A DNA stretch of 64,000 nucleotides from Gemmatimonadota bacterium (GTDB lineage Bacteria; Latescibacterota; UBA2968; UBA8231). A program made the position numbers and the translations under genes. The notes under the pieces were generated by a model. That model ran no database searches. It saw only the letters and a program-made list of their open reading frames with translations, and was not told where the DNA came from. The stretch spans positions 62,001 through 126,000 of the forward strand of contig JABHFS010000163.1 of NCBI GenBank assembly GCA_018672475.1, written 5' to 3'. Shown in pieces: positions 34,043 through 42,997 of this stretch. Positions within the stretch are counted from its first letter, which is position 1; each line of letters starts with the position of its first letter.

Positions 34043-34978
34043 GTGCACGGACGTTATACACCTTTCTTCTTCGTTGGTCCTGGGCTTTTGCTATTGGGCA
34101 TCTTCTTTGCCTACCCGCTGCTCGACACGCTCTGGCTCAGCCTGCACCGCTACAATATCTTCACCGCCCCCGTCTTCATCGGCTTCGACAACTTCCGCCG
34201 CGCCTGGGGCGACGAGCTCTTCTGGCGCGTGCTCGCCAATACACTGCTCTACGCCGCCATCGTCGTGCCCGCACTCGTCGTGCTGTCGTTCTTTATGGCC
34301 TTGCTACTCGACAATTCGCTACGCCTGATCAAGATCTTCCGCACCTTGTACTATATCCCGGTCGTCACCTCGATCGTCGTCGCCGGCATCATCTGGAAAT
34401 GGCTCTACAACTCCGACGGCCTGATCAACGCCGTGCTCAAAGGTTATGGCATCATCGGCCCTTCTTGGCTGGCTGACGCCCGCGGTGTACCCGAAGCCTT
34501 CCTCGGTCTCTTCGGTATCCAGACCGAATCCGTTTGGTTTACCGAACCGGCCATCGCGCTCTTTTCCGTCGCTATGGTCACTATCTGGAAGGCGGCACCC
34601 TATTATATGATCATTTATCTCGCCGGTCTGCAGGGCATTCCGATCGCACTCAAAGAGGCCGCACGCATCGATGGGGCCGGCGGGTGGCAGGTTATACGCC
34701 ACGTCATCATCCCGACGATAAAGCCCTATACGCTGGTCGTCTCGATCATCGCCACGATCGCCGCACTGCGCACTTTCGGCGAGGTCTATGTAATGACCGG
34801 CGGCGGCCCCTTCCACCGCACCAACCTGCTCTCGTACTATATCTACACCCTGGGATTCAAATACCTCGAAGTCGGTTATGCAGCGGCGGTTTCTGTTTTC
34901 CTTTTGGCCATCATCCTGATCTTCGCGATAATAAACTTCCGCCTCGCCGGCGGCGATAACACCACAGGAGGCGCATAG
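34043..34978 (+). CDS. ABC sugar transporter permease (MalF/UgpA type)
   Basis: Inner-membrane permease with six membrane helices, first half of a CUT1 sugar importer. The EAA loop that contacts the ATPase is EAARIDGAGGWQVIRHVIIP, the hallmark of binding-protein-dependent permeases. Length (311 aa) is standard. It starts with GTG at 34043, nine bases after the binding-protein stop. Its last codon overlaps the GTG of the next permease by one base, so the two subunits are translationally coupled. Confidence 0.92.
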   Translation: MHGRYTPFFFVGPGLLLLGIFFAYPLLDTLWLSLHRYNIFTAPVFIGFDNFRRAWGDELFWRVLANTLLYAAIVVPALVVLSFFMALLLDNSLRLIKIFRTLYYIPVVTSIVVAGIIWKWLYNSDGLINAVLKGYGIIGPSWLADARGVPEAFLGLFGIQTESVWFTEPAIALFSVAMVTIWKAAPYYMIIYLAGLQGIPIALKEAARIDGAGGWQVIRHVIIPTIKPYTLVVSIIATIAALRTFGEVYVMTGGGPFHRTNLLSYYIYTLGFKYLEVGYAAAVSVFLLAIILIFAIINFRLAGGDNTTGGA

Positions 34979-35805
34979 TGTCGACCTCCACTTGGCAGCG
35001 CGTGCTACTCTATGCCATACTTTGTGGCGTAGGGTTTATTTTACTCACCCCTTTCGCCTGGCTATTGTCCACCGCGCTCAAATCCGAATCGGCCGATCTC
35101 TTCGCCTATCCACCACAATGGATCCCCGACCCAGTTGTCTGGAGCAATTTCGTCAAGGCCTGGAATATCCTGCCCTTCATGCGCTATATCTTCAACACCT
35201 TCTACATCGCCATCGCCACCGTACTGCTCAACCTGTTCTTCTGCTCATTAACCGGCTACGCGTTGGCCAGAATGCATTTTCGCGGCCGTCAATTCATCTT
35301 TTATTGCATCTTGGCCACGACGATGGTGCCCTTCCAGGTACTGCTCATCCCACTCTTTATCGTCACGCTGAAGCTCGGACTCGTCGACACCCACGCCGGC
35401 GTCATTCTACCCGTCGCAGTCAACGCCTTCGGCATTTTCTTATTGCGCCAGGCCTTCACCACCATCCCCAAGGACTTGGAGGAGGCCGCACGCATCGACG
35501 GCTGCAACGAATTCACGATCTATTCGCGCATTATGCTGCCGCTGATCAAACCGGCACTGGCGACACAAGCCGCCTTTACCTTCGTCGCACAATGGAATGA
35601 TTTTTTGTGGCCCTTGGTCGTGCTTAAAAGCCGCGAGCTCTACACGCTACAACTCGGACTCGCCAGCTTGCAAGGCGTCTTCGGGGTCAACTGGCGCTAT
35701 ATCTCGGCCGCTTCGGTTATCGCGCTGGTGCCAACCGTGTTATTCTTTCTCTTTACACAGCGCTTCTTTACGCAAGGGCTTACATCTGGGGCGGTAAAAG
35801 AGTAA
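34978..35805 (+). CDS. ABC sugar transporter permease (MalG/UgpE type)
   Basis: Second permease of the CUT1 importer, six membrane helices, 275 aa. The EAA loop is EEAARIDGCNEFTIYSRIML, followed by PLIKPALATQAAFTFVAQWN, typical of MalG-like subunits. The GTG start overlaps the stop of the previous gene. No ATP-binding subunit follows; the next gene is a sialidase-like enzyme. The importer must therefore share an MsmK/MalK-type ATPase encoded elsewhere, as is common for CUT1 systems. Confidence 0.92.
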   Translation: MSTSTWQRVLLYAILCGVGFILLTPFAWLLSTALKSESADLFAYPPQWIPDPVVWSNFVKAWNILPFMRYIFNTFYIAIATVLLNLFFCSLTGYALARMHFRGRQFIFYCILATTMVPFQVLLIPLFIVTLKLGLVDTHAGVILPVAVNAFGIFLLRQAFTTIPKDLEEAARIDGCNEFTIYSRIMLPLIKPALATQAAFTFVAQWNDFLWPLVVLKSRELYTLQLGLASLQGVFGVNWRYISAASVIALVPTVLFFLFTQRFFTQGLTSGAVKE

Positions 35806-35887
35806 AACAGACCGCATTCGTTCGTTTGTATAACATGGCTCCACGGGGCACCCCAAAAACGCCGTTACATTTTAAGAAAAGGCAGCG

Positions 35888-37168
35888 ATGACAAACTGGA
35901 AAGATTGCGAAATCCAACAGTTAAACGGCCAGACTGAGCGCATCAAACATCCCGCACAATCACAGGTTTTAACCGCGACCTGGACCGGGCCTTGGACGGA
36001 GCAGTGGAACCAGGTCGCGGCGATCCCGAATCTCGCGTATATCCCCGAGAAAGATCAGGTCCTGCTGATGGTCTCGTGCGGTAACCCGCACCAGGCGGTG
36101 ACCTCGACCAGCGACGACCACGGCGCAACTTGGAGCGAGCCGCAGTATATGCATACGGATGACCATGGCAAGAGCGATACCGGCCTTGCCGTGGGGCTGG
36201 TGTACACAGTGGCGGGTCAGGTCCTCTGCTGGACCTTCGATTATATGGCCGTGCCCAAACAACCATGGATACGCTGGTCCAGCGATGATTATGGACAGAC
36301 TTGGACTAAGAGGTCACCCATAGAGCGCAACCTCTATCCTTGGGACCGCCCCACCATAGAAAGGGATGCACAAACTGGAAAGGTCACCAAGATTTGGGAG
36401 ACCGCATATATAGAGGACCATAGCCGTGAAATATGGTCGCAGGCCTATCTCCGATATAGCGAGGATCAAGGCCGCACCTGGAGCGATTTTCGCGAGATTC
36501 CCGAATGGTCCGCGACAAACGAAGTGTGTATCGTCAGGGCAAAAAATGGAACTCTGGTCGCCGCACACCGGACCGATATGCCCAAGCGATTCGTAAAAAA
36601 GAATCCCGAGACGGGCGAGGAAGACGCCTTGGACCTCTACGAAGGCCTGGGCATCTCGATCTCGCGCGATGAAGGCCAACACTGGTCGACGGTCGAGAAA
36701 CTCTACGACTGGGGACGCCATCACTTCAGCCTATTAACGCTGGAAAACGGGGATATCGTGATGTCGTATACTTCGCGCATGGGGTATGTCGAAACCGCCG
36801 AGGGCTATCCACAATTCGGCGTCGAAGCCGTCGTCAGCCACGATCATGGCCAGACGTGGGACCTCGACCACCGCTATATATTCGCCGCCTGGCCCGGCAA
36901 CCGTTCCGACGAGTGGCTGTGGAACAGATGCAGCCAGGCGACTTCCAGCGTGCTGCTGCCCGACGGCTCGATCCTCACCGCTTTTGGCACAGGCTATCGA
37001 GCCGAGGTCATCGCGGGCAACGAGTCGGCCTACTGCCCGAGAGACGTAGGGTTGGTAAAATGGCGGATAAACGACGAGGACCTCAACGACGACACGAGCA
37101 TCGCCGACGCACCATTCGACTCCGACCTGCGCAATCGCTTTGATCCACAATGGAACACCTTTGCCTAA
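35888..37168 (+). CDS. Sialidase-like BNR-repeat protein
   Basis: Six-bladed beta-propeller protein of the sialidase superfamily. Five Asp-box repeats (S-x-D-x-G-x-T-W) are visible: TSDDHGATWSEP, SSDDYGQTWTKR, SEDQGRTWSD, SRDEGQHWST and SHDHGQTWDLD. Candidate catalytic Arg and Tyr residues cannot be assigned safely. It lacks a signal peptide, so it is cytosolic or exported by another route. It follows the ABC permeases by 82 bases and probably processes the imported sugar or oligosaccharide. Sialidase activity itself is not shown; many such proteins hydrolyse other glycosides. Confidence 0.82.
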   Translation: MTNWKDCEIQQLNGQTERIKHPAQSQVLTATWTGPWTEQWNQVAAIPNLAYIPEKDQVLLMVSCGNPHQAVTSTSDDHGATWSEPQYMHTDDHGKSDTGLAVGLVYTVAGQVLCWTFDYMAVPKQPWIRWSSDDYGQTWTKRSPIERNLYPWDRPTIERDAQTGKVTKIWETAYIEDHSREIWSQAYLRYSEDQGRTWSDFREIPEWSATNEVCIVRAKNGTLVAAHRTDMPKRFVKKNPETGEEDALDLYEGLGISISRDEGQHWSTVEKLYDWGRHHFSLLTLENGDIVMSYTSRMGYVETAEGYPQFGVEAVVSHDHGQTWDLDHRYIFAAWPGNRSDEWLWNRCSQATSSVLLPDGSILTAFGTGYRAEVIAGNESAYCPRDVGLVKWRINDEDLNDDTSIADAPFDSDLRNRFDPQWNTFA

Positions 37169-37216
37169 CACCTGTAACAGCCGCATTCTACCATCTGCCA
37201 CGCGAGGACACGTGTT

Positions 37217-37696
37217 ATGCCCAGCTTGATCGCCCCCCCCCTGTTATCGCTCGCTCTCTGGCTTTCTGGTTGCGGCGACCCCTGTGCACAAAAGGTCGAC
37301 CAAGCGTTCTTGGACCAAGCCGCCGCGGAAACCGGGGCAATCACCACGGAAACCGGGCTGATTTACCTGGAGTTGCAAACCGGTGATGGACCTTCGCCAG
37401 GTCCTACCGATATCGTTGCCGTACGCTATTCAGGTAAACTCATCGACGGCAAGGAATTCGACTATACGGCCCCCTACCGCGACCCGCGCAACGTCGGTTT
37501 GGCAAAAGCGATTCCGGGTTGGATCGAGGGGCTGCAGAGGATGAAGGTCGGTAGCAAGGCAAAATTGACCATCCCGCCACACCTCGGCTACGGCCTCAAG
37601 GGCAAGAAGCTCTCGATCCCGGGCTGTGCGGTCCTAATTTTCGAGATCGAGCTATTCGGCTTCGAACCGGCGCCAGCCGCGCAAAGCAAAAAATAA
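37217..37696 (+). CDS. FKBP-type peptidyl-prolyl isomerase, lipoprotein
   Basis: Envelope-anchored foldase catalysing proline isomerisation. The signal LLSLALWLSGCGDPC carries a lipobox Cys. The FKBP domain (residues about 60-150) contains DIVAVRYSGKLIDGKEFDYT, the inhibitor/substrate pocket part AIPGWIEGLQRMKVGSKAKL, and IPPHLGYGLKG. The final strand is VLIFEIELFGF. Length (159 aa) is normal for a single-domain lipoprotein FKBP. GAGGA lies upstream of the ATG at 37217. It is 48 bases downstream of the sialidase-like gene and may be co-transcribed. Confidence 0.92.
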   Translation: MPSLIAPPLLSLALWLSGCGDPCAQKVDQAFLDQAAAETGAITTETGLIYLELQTGDGPSPGPTDIVAVRYSGKLIDGKEFDYTAPYRDPRNVGLAKAIPGWIEGLQRMKVGSKAKLTIPPHLGYGLKGKKLSIPGCAVLIFEIELFGFEPAPAAQSKK

Positions 37697-37765
37697 AAAG
37701 CATCGCGATGGCTAATCTATCGCAACGCCATCGGACCAAAACTCTATAACGAATAGGAGGAAGAA

Positions 37766-38185
37766 TTGATTTCGCGCGAAACAAAGATGGGACGAGTTAT
37801 TCTGGTGCGTATCGCGCCGGGTGAGGATATCTTGCTAGGATTGCGCCAGGCCGTAACCGAGCACAACATAAAAAATGGCCTCTTCCTCACCGGCTTCGGC
37901 TCGTCTAGCCATTCGCATTTCCACGTGGTGATGAGCAACGAATTACCACCGAAAGAAAGTTATCCCCAGAGTATACAGCCGCTCGACATTTGCTCCTTCA
38001 ACGGCTACGTACTCGACGGCAAGGTCCATTGCCACATTGATTTCTCCGACGAGCGCAACGGATTCGGCGGGCATTTAGAAGAGGGCACTCTGGCCCTGAC
38101 CTTCGCCAATATCGCCATTGGCGAAATAGAAGACAGCGTCCGTATCGTCGGTTGGGATACCATCGCCGAAGAAAAAGATCTGTAG
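37766..38185 (+). CDS. PPC-domain (DUF296) protein
   Basis: Small PPC/DUF296 protein, the trimeric fold found alone in bacteria and fused to AT-hooks in plants; its function in bacteria is unclear. Family features are MGRVILVRIAPGEDILLGL, LFLTGFGSSSHSHFHVV, GKVHCHIDFSDE, and FGGHLEEGTLALTFA with the conserved GGHL and a His set that may bind metal. The start is a TTG at 37766 preceded by a near-consensus AGGAGGA, which decides it over the later ATG. It is 11 bases upstream of the dehydrogenase gene at 38197. Confidence 0.85.
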   Translation: MISRETKMGRVILVRIAPGEDILLGLRQAVTEHNIKNGLFLTGFGSSSHSHFHVVMSNELPPKESYPQSIQPLDICSFNGYVLDGKVHCHIDFSDERNGFGGHLEEGTLALTFANIAIGEIEDSVRIVGWDTIAEEKDL

Positions 38186-38196
38186 GCCGCAAGCCA

Positions 38197-39117
38197 ATGA
38201 AAGAGGCCACATTGACCGATAAACCTACCGTCGGTTTTATCGGTCTAGGCATTATGGGTCGGCCAATGGCGTTAAACCTGCAACGCGCCGGCTATCCCCT
38301 GGTCATCGTCGATTTCGACCCGCCCTTGCCGCAGGAATTGCTCGACGGCGGCGCGACGGTCAAAACAAGCAATCGCCAAGTCGCAGAGGCCGCCGATATC
38401 GTCGTGCTGATGGTCCCCGACACCCCCGATGTCGAAATCGTGCTCTTCGCCGCAGACGGCGTGGCCGCTGGCCTGCAGGCCGACAAAACGGTCGTCGACA
38501 TGAGTTCGATCTCCCCGACCGCGACCATCGAGTTCGCCCGTCAGATCAATGAGTTGGGTTGCGATTATTTGGACGCGCCGGTCTCCGGCGGCGCCGGCCG
38601 GGCCATAAGCGGCGAACTCACCATTATGGTCGGTGGCCCCGAGCAGGCTTTCGATCGCGTCAAAACGCTGTTCGAGGTCATGGGTAGTACCATAACCCTG
38701 ATCGGCACCCGCAATGGCGACGGCCAGGTCTGCAAGGTCGCCAACCAGATCATCGTCGGCATCACCGTCGAGGCGGTGGCCGAGGCGTTGCTCTTTGCCA
38801 GCAAGGCCGGGGCAGACCCCGGCAAAGTGCGGCAAGCGCTCATGGGCGGCGCGGCCAACTCGTTGATTTTGCAAAACCACGGCCAGCGCATGCTCGACCG
38901 CGACTTCACGCAAAGCTTTCGCGTCGCGCTACAACAAAAAGACTTGGGGCTGGCCGTCGAGGCCGCCAAGTCACTGGGCATGGTGCTGCCCAACACGACC
39001 AACACCTGGCAGCTCTACAATAGCTGCTTAGCCAATGGCGACGCCGATGCCGACCATATCGCCATCTTAAAAGTGCTGGAATCACTGGCCAACTATCAAT
39101 TGTCGACCGAAGAATAA
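38197..39117 (+). CDS. NAD(P)-dependent beta-hydroxyacid dehydrogenase (GarR/HIBADH-like)
   Basis: Dehydrogenase of the 3-hydroxyisobutyrate/tartronate-semialdehyde reductase family. The Rossmann motif is VGFIGLGIMGRPMALNL, the substrate-binding motif LDAPVSGGAGRAISG, and the catalytic Lys lies in GDGQVCKVANQIIVG. The C-terminal helical domain ends DFTQSFRVALQQKDL. Length is 306 aa. The ATG at 38197 is chosen; an upstream frame overlaps the PPC gene. It is probably in an operon with the PPC and epimerase genes, 13 bases from the latter, and likely reduces a sugar-acid semialdehyde. Confidence 0.92.
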   Translation: MKEATLTDKPTVGFIGLGIMGRPMALNLQRAGYPLVIVDFDPPLPQELLDGGATVKTSNRQVAEAADIVVLMVPDTPDVEIVLFAADGVAAGLQADKTVVDMSSISPTATIEFARQINELGCDYLDAPVSGGAGRAISGELTIMVGGPEQAFDRVKTLFEVMGSTITLIGTRNGDGQVCKVANQIIVGITVEAVAEALLFASKAGADPGKVRQALMGGAANSLILQNHGQRMLDRDFTQSFRVALQQKDLGLAVEAAKSLGMVLPNTTNTWQLYNSCLANGDADADHIAILKVLESLANYQLSTEE

Positions 39118-39130
39118 CGGGGAGTACCAC

Positions 39131-40024
39131 ATGAAGATCTTGATCACCGGCGCCTGCGGTTTTATCGGCCGTCAGCTCATCGCCGAATTGCAAAGCCGCG
39201 GCCATTCTTTGCGCCTGCTCGATATGACGCGCCCCGAAGACGCGACGGTCTTTCGCGGCAACGGCGAGCGAGCGCACATCCCGCTGGTGACCGATTGGCC
39301 CTTTGTGCAAGCCGAGATCACCGACGAAGCGGCCATGTTCGCCGCCGCCGCCGATATGGACGCGGTGGTCAACTTGGCAGGTGAACCGCGCGGACTACCC
39401 GCAATCGGCGTCGCCACCTTTAAAAGCAATGCCATGGGCACCTTTGTCGCTATCGACACGGCACAGCGGGCCGGCGTACAGCGCTTCCTATGCGCTTCGA
39501 GCATCAACGCCTATGGTACATTCTACTGGCGCCTGAGCGGTGAAGCCCCACCCTATACGAGTTTGCCGCTGGACGAGACCTTTAACCCGGTGCCAGAAGA
39601 CCCCTATAGCCTGAGCAAACTGGTCAACGAAGAAACCTGTGCCGCCTATCATCGTGCCTATAAGATGACGACGGCGGCTTTCCGCTTTGCCGGCGTCTGG
39701 AACGCGGAACGATATGCGCAAGTTCTTGCGGACGGCTTAGCGCCGACAACAGCCTGGTCCGACGACCTGTATCAATGGGTGCATGTCGAGGATATTGCAC
39801 GCGGTATTCGCCAGGCGCTGGAAAAAGAAACCCTGCCCGGTTTTGGCGTCTATACGCTCGGGGCCGCCGATACCCGTTGCCCCGAGCCAAGCGCAGAGTT
39901 AGTCGCACGCTTCCGCCCCGACCTGCCGCTCACCGCACCGCTACCGGGCCGAACGCCTCTTTTGGCGATCGACGCCGCGCAACAGGCCTTTGGCTACGAA
40001 CCGCAGTTCAGGCTAGGCGATTAA
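39131..40024 (+). CDS. NAD-dependent epimerase/dehydratase family protein
   Basis: Extended SDR, 297 aa, with the nucleotide-binding motif ILITGACGFIGRQLI. The catalytic triad is Ser in LCASSINAYG and Tyr-x3-Lys in PYSLSKLVNEE. A Trp-rich stretch, DDLYQWVHVEDIARGI, precedes the C-terminal part. It follows the beta-hydroxyacid dehydrogenase by 13 bases. Relatives oxidise or epimerise sugars and sugar acids. The exact reaction is unknown. It is convergent with the PhyH gene at 40125. Confidence 0.9.
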   Translation: MKILITGACGFIGRQLIAELQSRGHSLRLLDMTRPEDATVFRGNGERAHIPLVTDWPFVQAEITDEAAMFAAAADMDAVVNLAGEPRGLPAIGVATFKSNAMGTFVAIDTAQRAGVQRFLCASSINAYGTFYWRLSGEAPPYTSLPLDETFNPVPEDPYSLSKLVNEETCAAYHRAYKMTTAAFRFAGVWNAERYAQVLADGLAPTTAWSDDLYQWVHVEDIARGIRQALEKETLPGFGVYTLGAADTRCPEPSAELVARFRPDLPLTAPLPGRTPLLAIDAAQQAFGYEPQFRLGD

Positions 40025-40124
40025 CAGCAGTTCATCTTGTGACGCGCCTCTCTCCTCGCGCGGTCGAGCAATTGTTTCGCGCTAAACACTCGCTCCAGCC
40101 GCGCAACCGACACATATTTCACAC

Positions 40125-41024
40125 TTATGCACTCGCCTCATCAATCACATTGCCCCCGACATAGACCGGCCGAAACATCGTCTGCCGCATCGGTGGCATT
40201 TGCGCCAGCAACTCGGGATGCGGATCCCAGTTGTGCCACTTGCTGCCGATGCTATTATAGCTATTGAAGATCGCGATACGCGGCGTGTCCATCGCCCAAA
40301 CCGAGGAAGAATGCGTCACCGCCTCGGTAAAGAACAGCACCGACCCCGCCGGACAGCTATAACTGTCCCAAAAAGGCGAATCTATCGTGCGCAACGATTG
40401 CGGCCCGGTAAAAGCTGCCTTGTGGCTGCCGCTGACGAATAGCGTCCCGCCCTGTCCTTCCTCCACCGGATTGAGTTCCCACAGTGCCCGTGTCAAACAA
40501 GTGTGCGCCTGGCCGGGAAAGGCGTGGTAGGTGTGGTGATCGCCCGGCACCCGCATCATGCCATTGCCATTGTGCGGCCCGAATTTACCATCGCCGGCCT
40601 CGCGATATTGCGAGAAGCTCATTTCCATACGAAAACCATAACACGACTGGTTGCCGAGCGGCGGCGTTTTGGAACCGTCGGTAAAAGGGTGATAGACGAA
40701 CTCGTTCATAAAGCCGACTACTACTGGATGGTCAATGAGATCTTCACAGACACCCGCCATCGACGAGCGCTGGTGCTCAGACAACGAGTCCGGCTCCCGG
40801 TGTAGGCGGGTGATATGCTCTTTAGCTGCGGCGATCTCGTCATCGGACAATACGTTTTCTACCAACAACCAGCCGCGCAGATCGAACGAGTAACGTTGTT
40901 CCTCTGTCAGCTCAACGACCGGCCGACCGATCGAGTTTGCCTTGGCATAGGCTGTCTCCTCCGGTAATTGCGGCGTTCCGAGATTTTTGTCGAAGACAAA
41001 GTATTTATCCGAGTATTTCACCAT
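40125..41024 (-). CDS. PhyH-fold protein with a His-x-Gly iron motif
   Basis: Phytanoyl-CoA dioxygenase-like protein, 299 aa. The fold signatures are LRGWLLVENVLSDDEI near the start, GGTLFVSGSHKAAF in the middle, and VLFFTEAVTHSSSVW with the distal His and Arg in TPRIAIFNSYN. At the place of the usual His-x-Asp the sequence reads FGPHNGNGMM, so the carboxylate ligand is replaced by Gly. The same occurs in the neighbour at 41140. Loss of the carboxylate is the feature of Fe/2OG halogenases, though an unrelated non-hydroxylating role is possible. ATG at 41024 gives a normal N-terminus. Confidence 0.85.
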   Translation of the reverse strand: MVKYSDKYFVFDKNLGTPQLPEETAYAKANSIGRPVVELTEEQRYSFDLRGWLLVENVLSDDEIAAAKEHITRLHREPDSLSEHQRSSMAGVCEDLIDHPVVVGFMNEFVYHPFTDGSKTPPLGNQSCYGFRMEMSFSQYREAGDGKFGPHNGNGMMRVPGDHHTYHAFPGQAHTCLTRALWELNPVEEGQGGTLFVSGSHKAAFTGPQSLRTIDSPFWDSYSCPAGSVLFFTEAVTHSSSVWAMDTPRIAIFNSYNSIGSKWHNWDPHPELLAQMPPMRQTMFRPVYVGGNVIDEASA

Positions 41025-41139
41025 CCACCTCTATGTTCGCTTGTTAGTTTGTCCGTTGCAGAGCAACGTTTTATCACCGCGTCCTTAAACGAATCATTGC
41101 TCTTCTTCTGCCGTGTTAGGCAGACAGCTCGCCCGTTCA

Positions 41140-41886
41140 TCAGCGCGGCCGGCTGCCATAACGGGCGTTGGGCGCTTCGAGAATATCGCGTTGGCGTTCA
41201 CTCAAATCATCGTAGGCCTTGTCGTCAAAATAGCCGGCTGCCCAGGATATCGGATGCGGACTGTATTTGAAGAAAATGGTGCGCCGCTCACCCTCACCGG
41301 TCCACGGCAGTGCCCCGTGCGTAAGCGCTTCAGTAAAAATAATTGCCGTGCCCGCCGCTCCGGTTACCCGCCGCACGCACGGCTGCAAGCCCTCGTCCAT
41401 ATTTCGCCACTCGCCGGGCAGGCTATAATTGCTCTTATGCGAACCAGGCACACAACCGAACCCCCCGTCTTCTGGCCCGACATCGGCCAGGTTATAAGCG
41501 ACGACAGTCAGGCCATTGTACATGCGGTTCCCCGAAAAACGATAGTACTGCGAGGGATTAAAAGGCGCGCCACCACCGTGTAACGTCGCGCCGATGGGGC
41601 TCGTGCCCGAGCGGATAATATCGGCGTAGATATGATCGAGGCGAAACTTCGTATCCACGATTTCCTCTAAATAGGGCACGACGGCTTGGTTGTCGATCAG
41701 ATTGCGGTAGGCCGGCCCCCAATCGAGCAATCCGCCAAAACGGTGCGTCAGCATACCCTCTTCGCAATCGGCAGTGACATGTTCGTCGAAAATGCGGTTC
41801 AGCTCAACTAATTGCGCGGCGTCCAGCGCGTTATCGACAGTTATATACCCTTGTAAATCAAATAAGTATTTCTCATTGTCTTGCAT
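41140..41886 (-). CDS. PhyH-fold protein with a His-x-Gly iron motif
   Basis: Phytanoyl-CoA dioxygenase-like protein, 248 aa. It starts at ATG 41886 after AAAGGA; a longer frame to 42141 is antisense to the next gene and rejected. Features are FDLQGYITVDNALDAAQLVE, GGFGCVPGSHKSNYSLPGEW, and AIIFTEALTHGALPW with the distal His, then RRTIFFKYSPH with the Arg. The iron motif reads GATLHGGGAPFN, His-x-Gly instead of His-x-Asp. Mid-domain similarity to the 40125 protein suggests an old tandem duplication. It is divergent from the PhyH gene at 42007, with a shared 120-base promoter region. Confidence 0.87.
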   Translation of the reverse strand: MQDNEKYLFDLQGYITVDNALDAAQLVELNRIFDEHVTADCEEGMLTHRFGGLLDWGPAYRNLIDNQAVVPYLEEIVDTKFRLDHIYADIIRSGTSPIGATLHGGGAPFNPSQYYRFSGNRMYNGLTVVAYNLADVGPEDGGFGCVPGSHKSNYSLPGEWRNMDEGLQPCVRRVTGAAGTAIIFTEALTHGALPWTGEGERRTIFFKYSPHPISWAAGYFDDKAYDDLSERQRDILEAPNARYGSRPR

Positions 41887-41931
41887 TATAACGTCCTTTA
41901 AGTGGTTTACCGTGCCCCATAAGGATAAGAC

Positions 41932-41962
41932 TTGACGCGGCGGCGACACTATATAATATAGT
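41932..41962 (+). promoter_or_regulatory. Possible sigma70-type promoter in divergent region
   Basis: TTGACG at 41932-41937 is followed by the AT-rich run ATATAATATAGT. AATATA at 41955-41960 gives a 17-base spacer; TATAAT at 41952-41957 would be too close (14 bases). It would serve the PhyH gene starting at 42007. Weak evidence. Confidence 0.3.
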
Positions 41963-42006
41963 CGAGATATCACAGAGAAACGACCTCCAAGCATTAGAGG
42001 AAAGCC

Positions 42007-42981
42007 ATGCAAGCGAAAATTGCCCAAGATACGTTCACCTTCCAGGGATCTGCATTGGAAACCGCCCCCGAAGCGCTCGGCGAATTGCGCCGTTCGGACG
42101 ACGCCTGCAGCGATTACGCGGAACTGCGCCGCCGCATGCAAGAAGACGGTTATCTTTTTTTACCGGGGCTCTTGGATCGGGAAGCCGTATTGACGGCCCG
42201 GCGAGAAATAGCACAACGCCTGGCCGACGCGGGGCACCTACACCCGGACCACCCGAGCGAGGCTTGCATCGCCGCACCCGGCGCCAGAATAGATTTTTTG
42301 GCCTCCGTCGCACAAGACAACCCGCAATTGGATGCCGTACTCTACGCCGGATCGATGATGGAATTCTATCAGAATTTCCTCGGTGGTCCCGTGCGCCACT
42401 ACGATTACACCTGGTTCAGGGTCAAGACCCCGGACGGCCGCGCCACCGAACCGCATTACGACGTGGTCTATATGGGACGCGGCACTCGCCAGCTCTATAC
42501 GTCCTGGACGCCCTTCAGCGATGTCGAGATGGATATGGGCGGTTTGATGGTCTTGGAGAATTCACACCGCCAGCAAGAATTGATCTCGACCTATGGCCAG
42601 ACGGACGTAGACCGCTATTGCGAAAATGACGCCACGAGCCACAGGCTATTAGCAACGGCCCGCGAACAACAGCGCGACCTGACGAGCGATGAACGACGCC
42701 AGGTGCAATGGCAGTCGCCGACCTTCGGTGCCTATTCGCCCGACGCGGTCGCCACCCGCCAGACCTTGGGCGGCCGCTGGCTGACAGCCGAATACCGCAT
42801 GGGCGACCTATTGATCTTCAGCATGTATACCATGCACGCCAGCGCCGACAACCACACTGAGCAGATCCGCCTGTCGTCCGATTCGCGCTACCAGTTGGCC
42901 TCCGAGTCGATCGACGACCGCTGGATCGGCGAAGACCCGCCGGCGCACGGCATCCGGGCGCACCAGAGCATGATCTGCTAA
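42007..42981 (+). CDS. Phytanoyl-CoA dioxygenase (PhyH) family protein
   Basis: Fe(II)/2-oxoglutarate dioxygenase, 324 aa. The iron ligands are His/Asp in ATEPHYDVVYMG and the distal His in MYTMHASADNHTEQIRLSSD, with the 2-oxoglutarate Arg. GGLMVLENSHRQQ is the mid motif. Unlike the two genes to its left it keeps the carboxylate ligand, so it should be a normal oxygenase. AGAGGAAAGCC precedes the ATG. It is followed 16 bases later by an SDR gene, and the two probably oxidise a common substrate. The N-terminal 40 residues are extra relative to the shorter PhyH proteins here. Confidence 0.9.
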   Translation: MQAKIAQDTFTFQGSALETAPEALGELRRSDDACSDYAELRRRMQEDGYLFLPGLLDREAVLTARREIAQRLADAGHLHPDHPSEACIAAPGARIDFLASVAQDNPQLDAVLYAGSMMEFYQNFLGGPVRHYDYTWFRVKTPDGRATEPHYDVVYMGRGTRQLYTSWTPFSDVEMDMGGLMVLENSHRQQELISTYGQTDVDRYCENDATSHRLLATAREQQRDLTSDERRQVQWQSPTFGAYSPDAVATRQTLGGRWLTAEYRMGDLLIFSMYTMHASADNHTEQIRLSSDSRYQLASESIDDRWIGEDPPAHGIRAHQSMIC

Positions 42982-42997
42982 CAACGGGGAGACCATC

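Noticed and set aside
32768-35805. Missing ATPase of the ABC sugar importer as evidence of a broken system
   Set aside because: CUT1 importers commonly share one ATPase encoded elsewhere, and the three genes present are intact.
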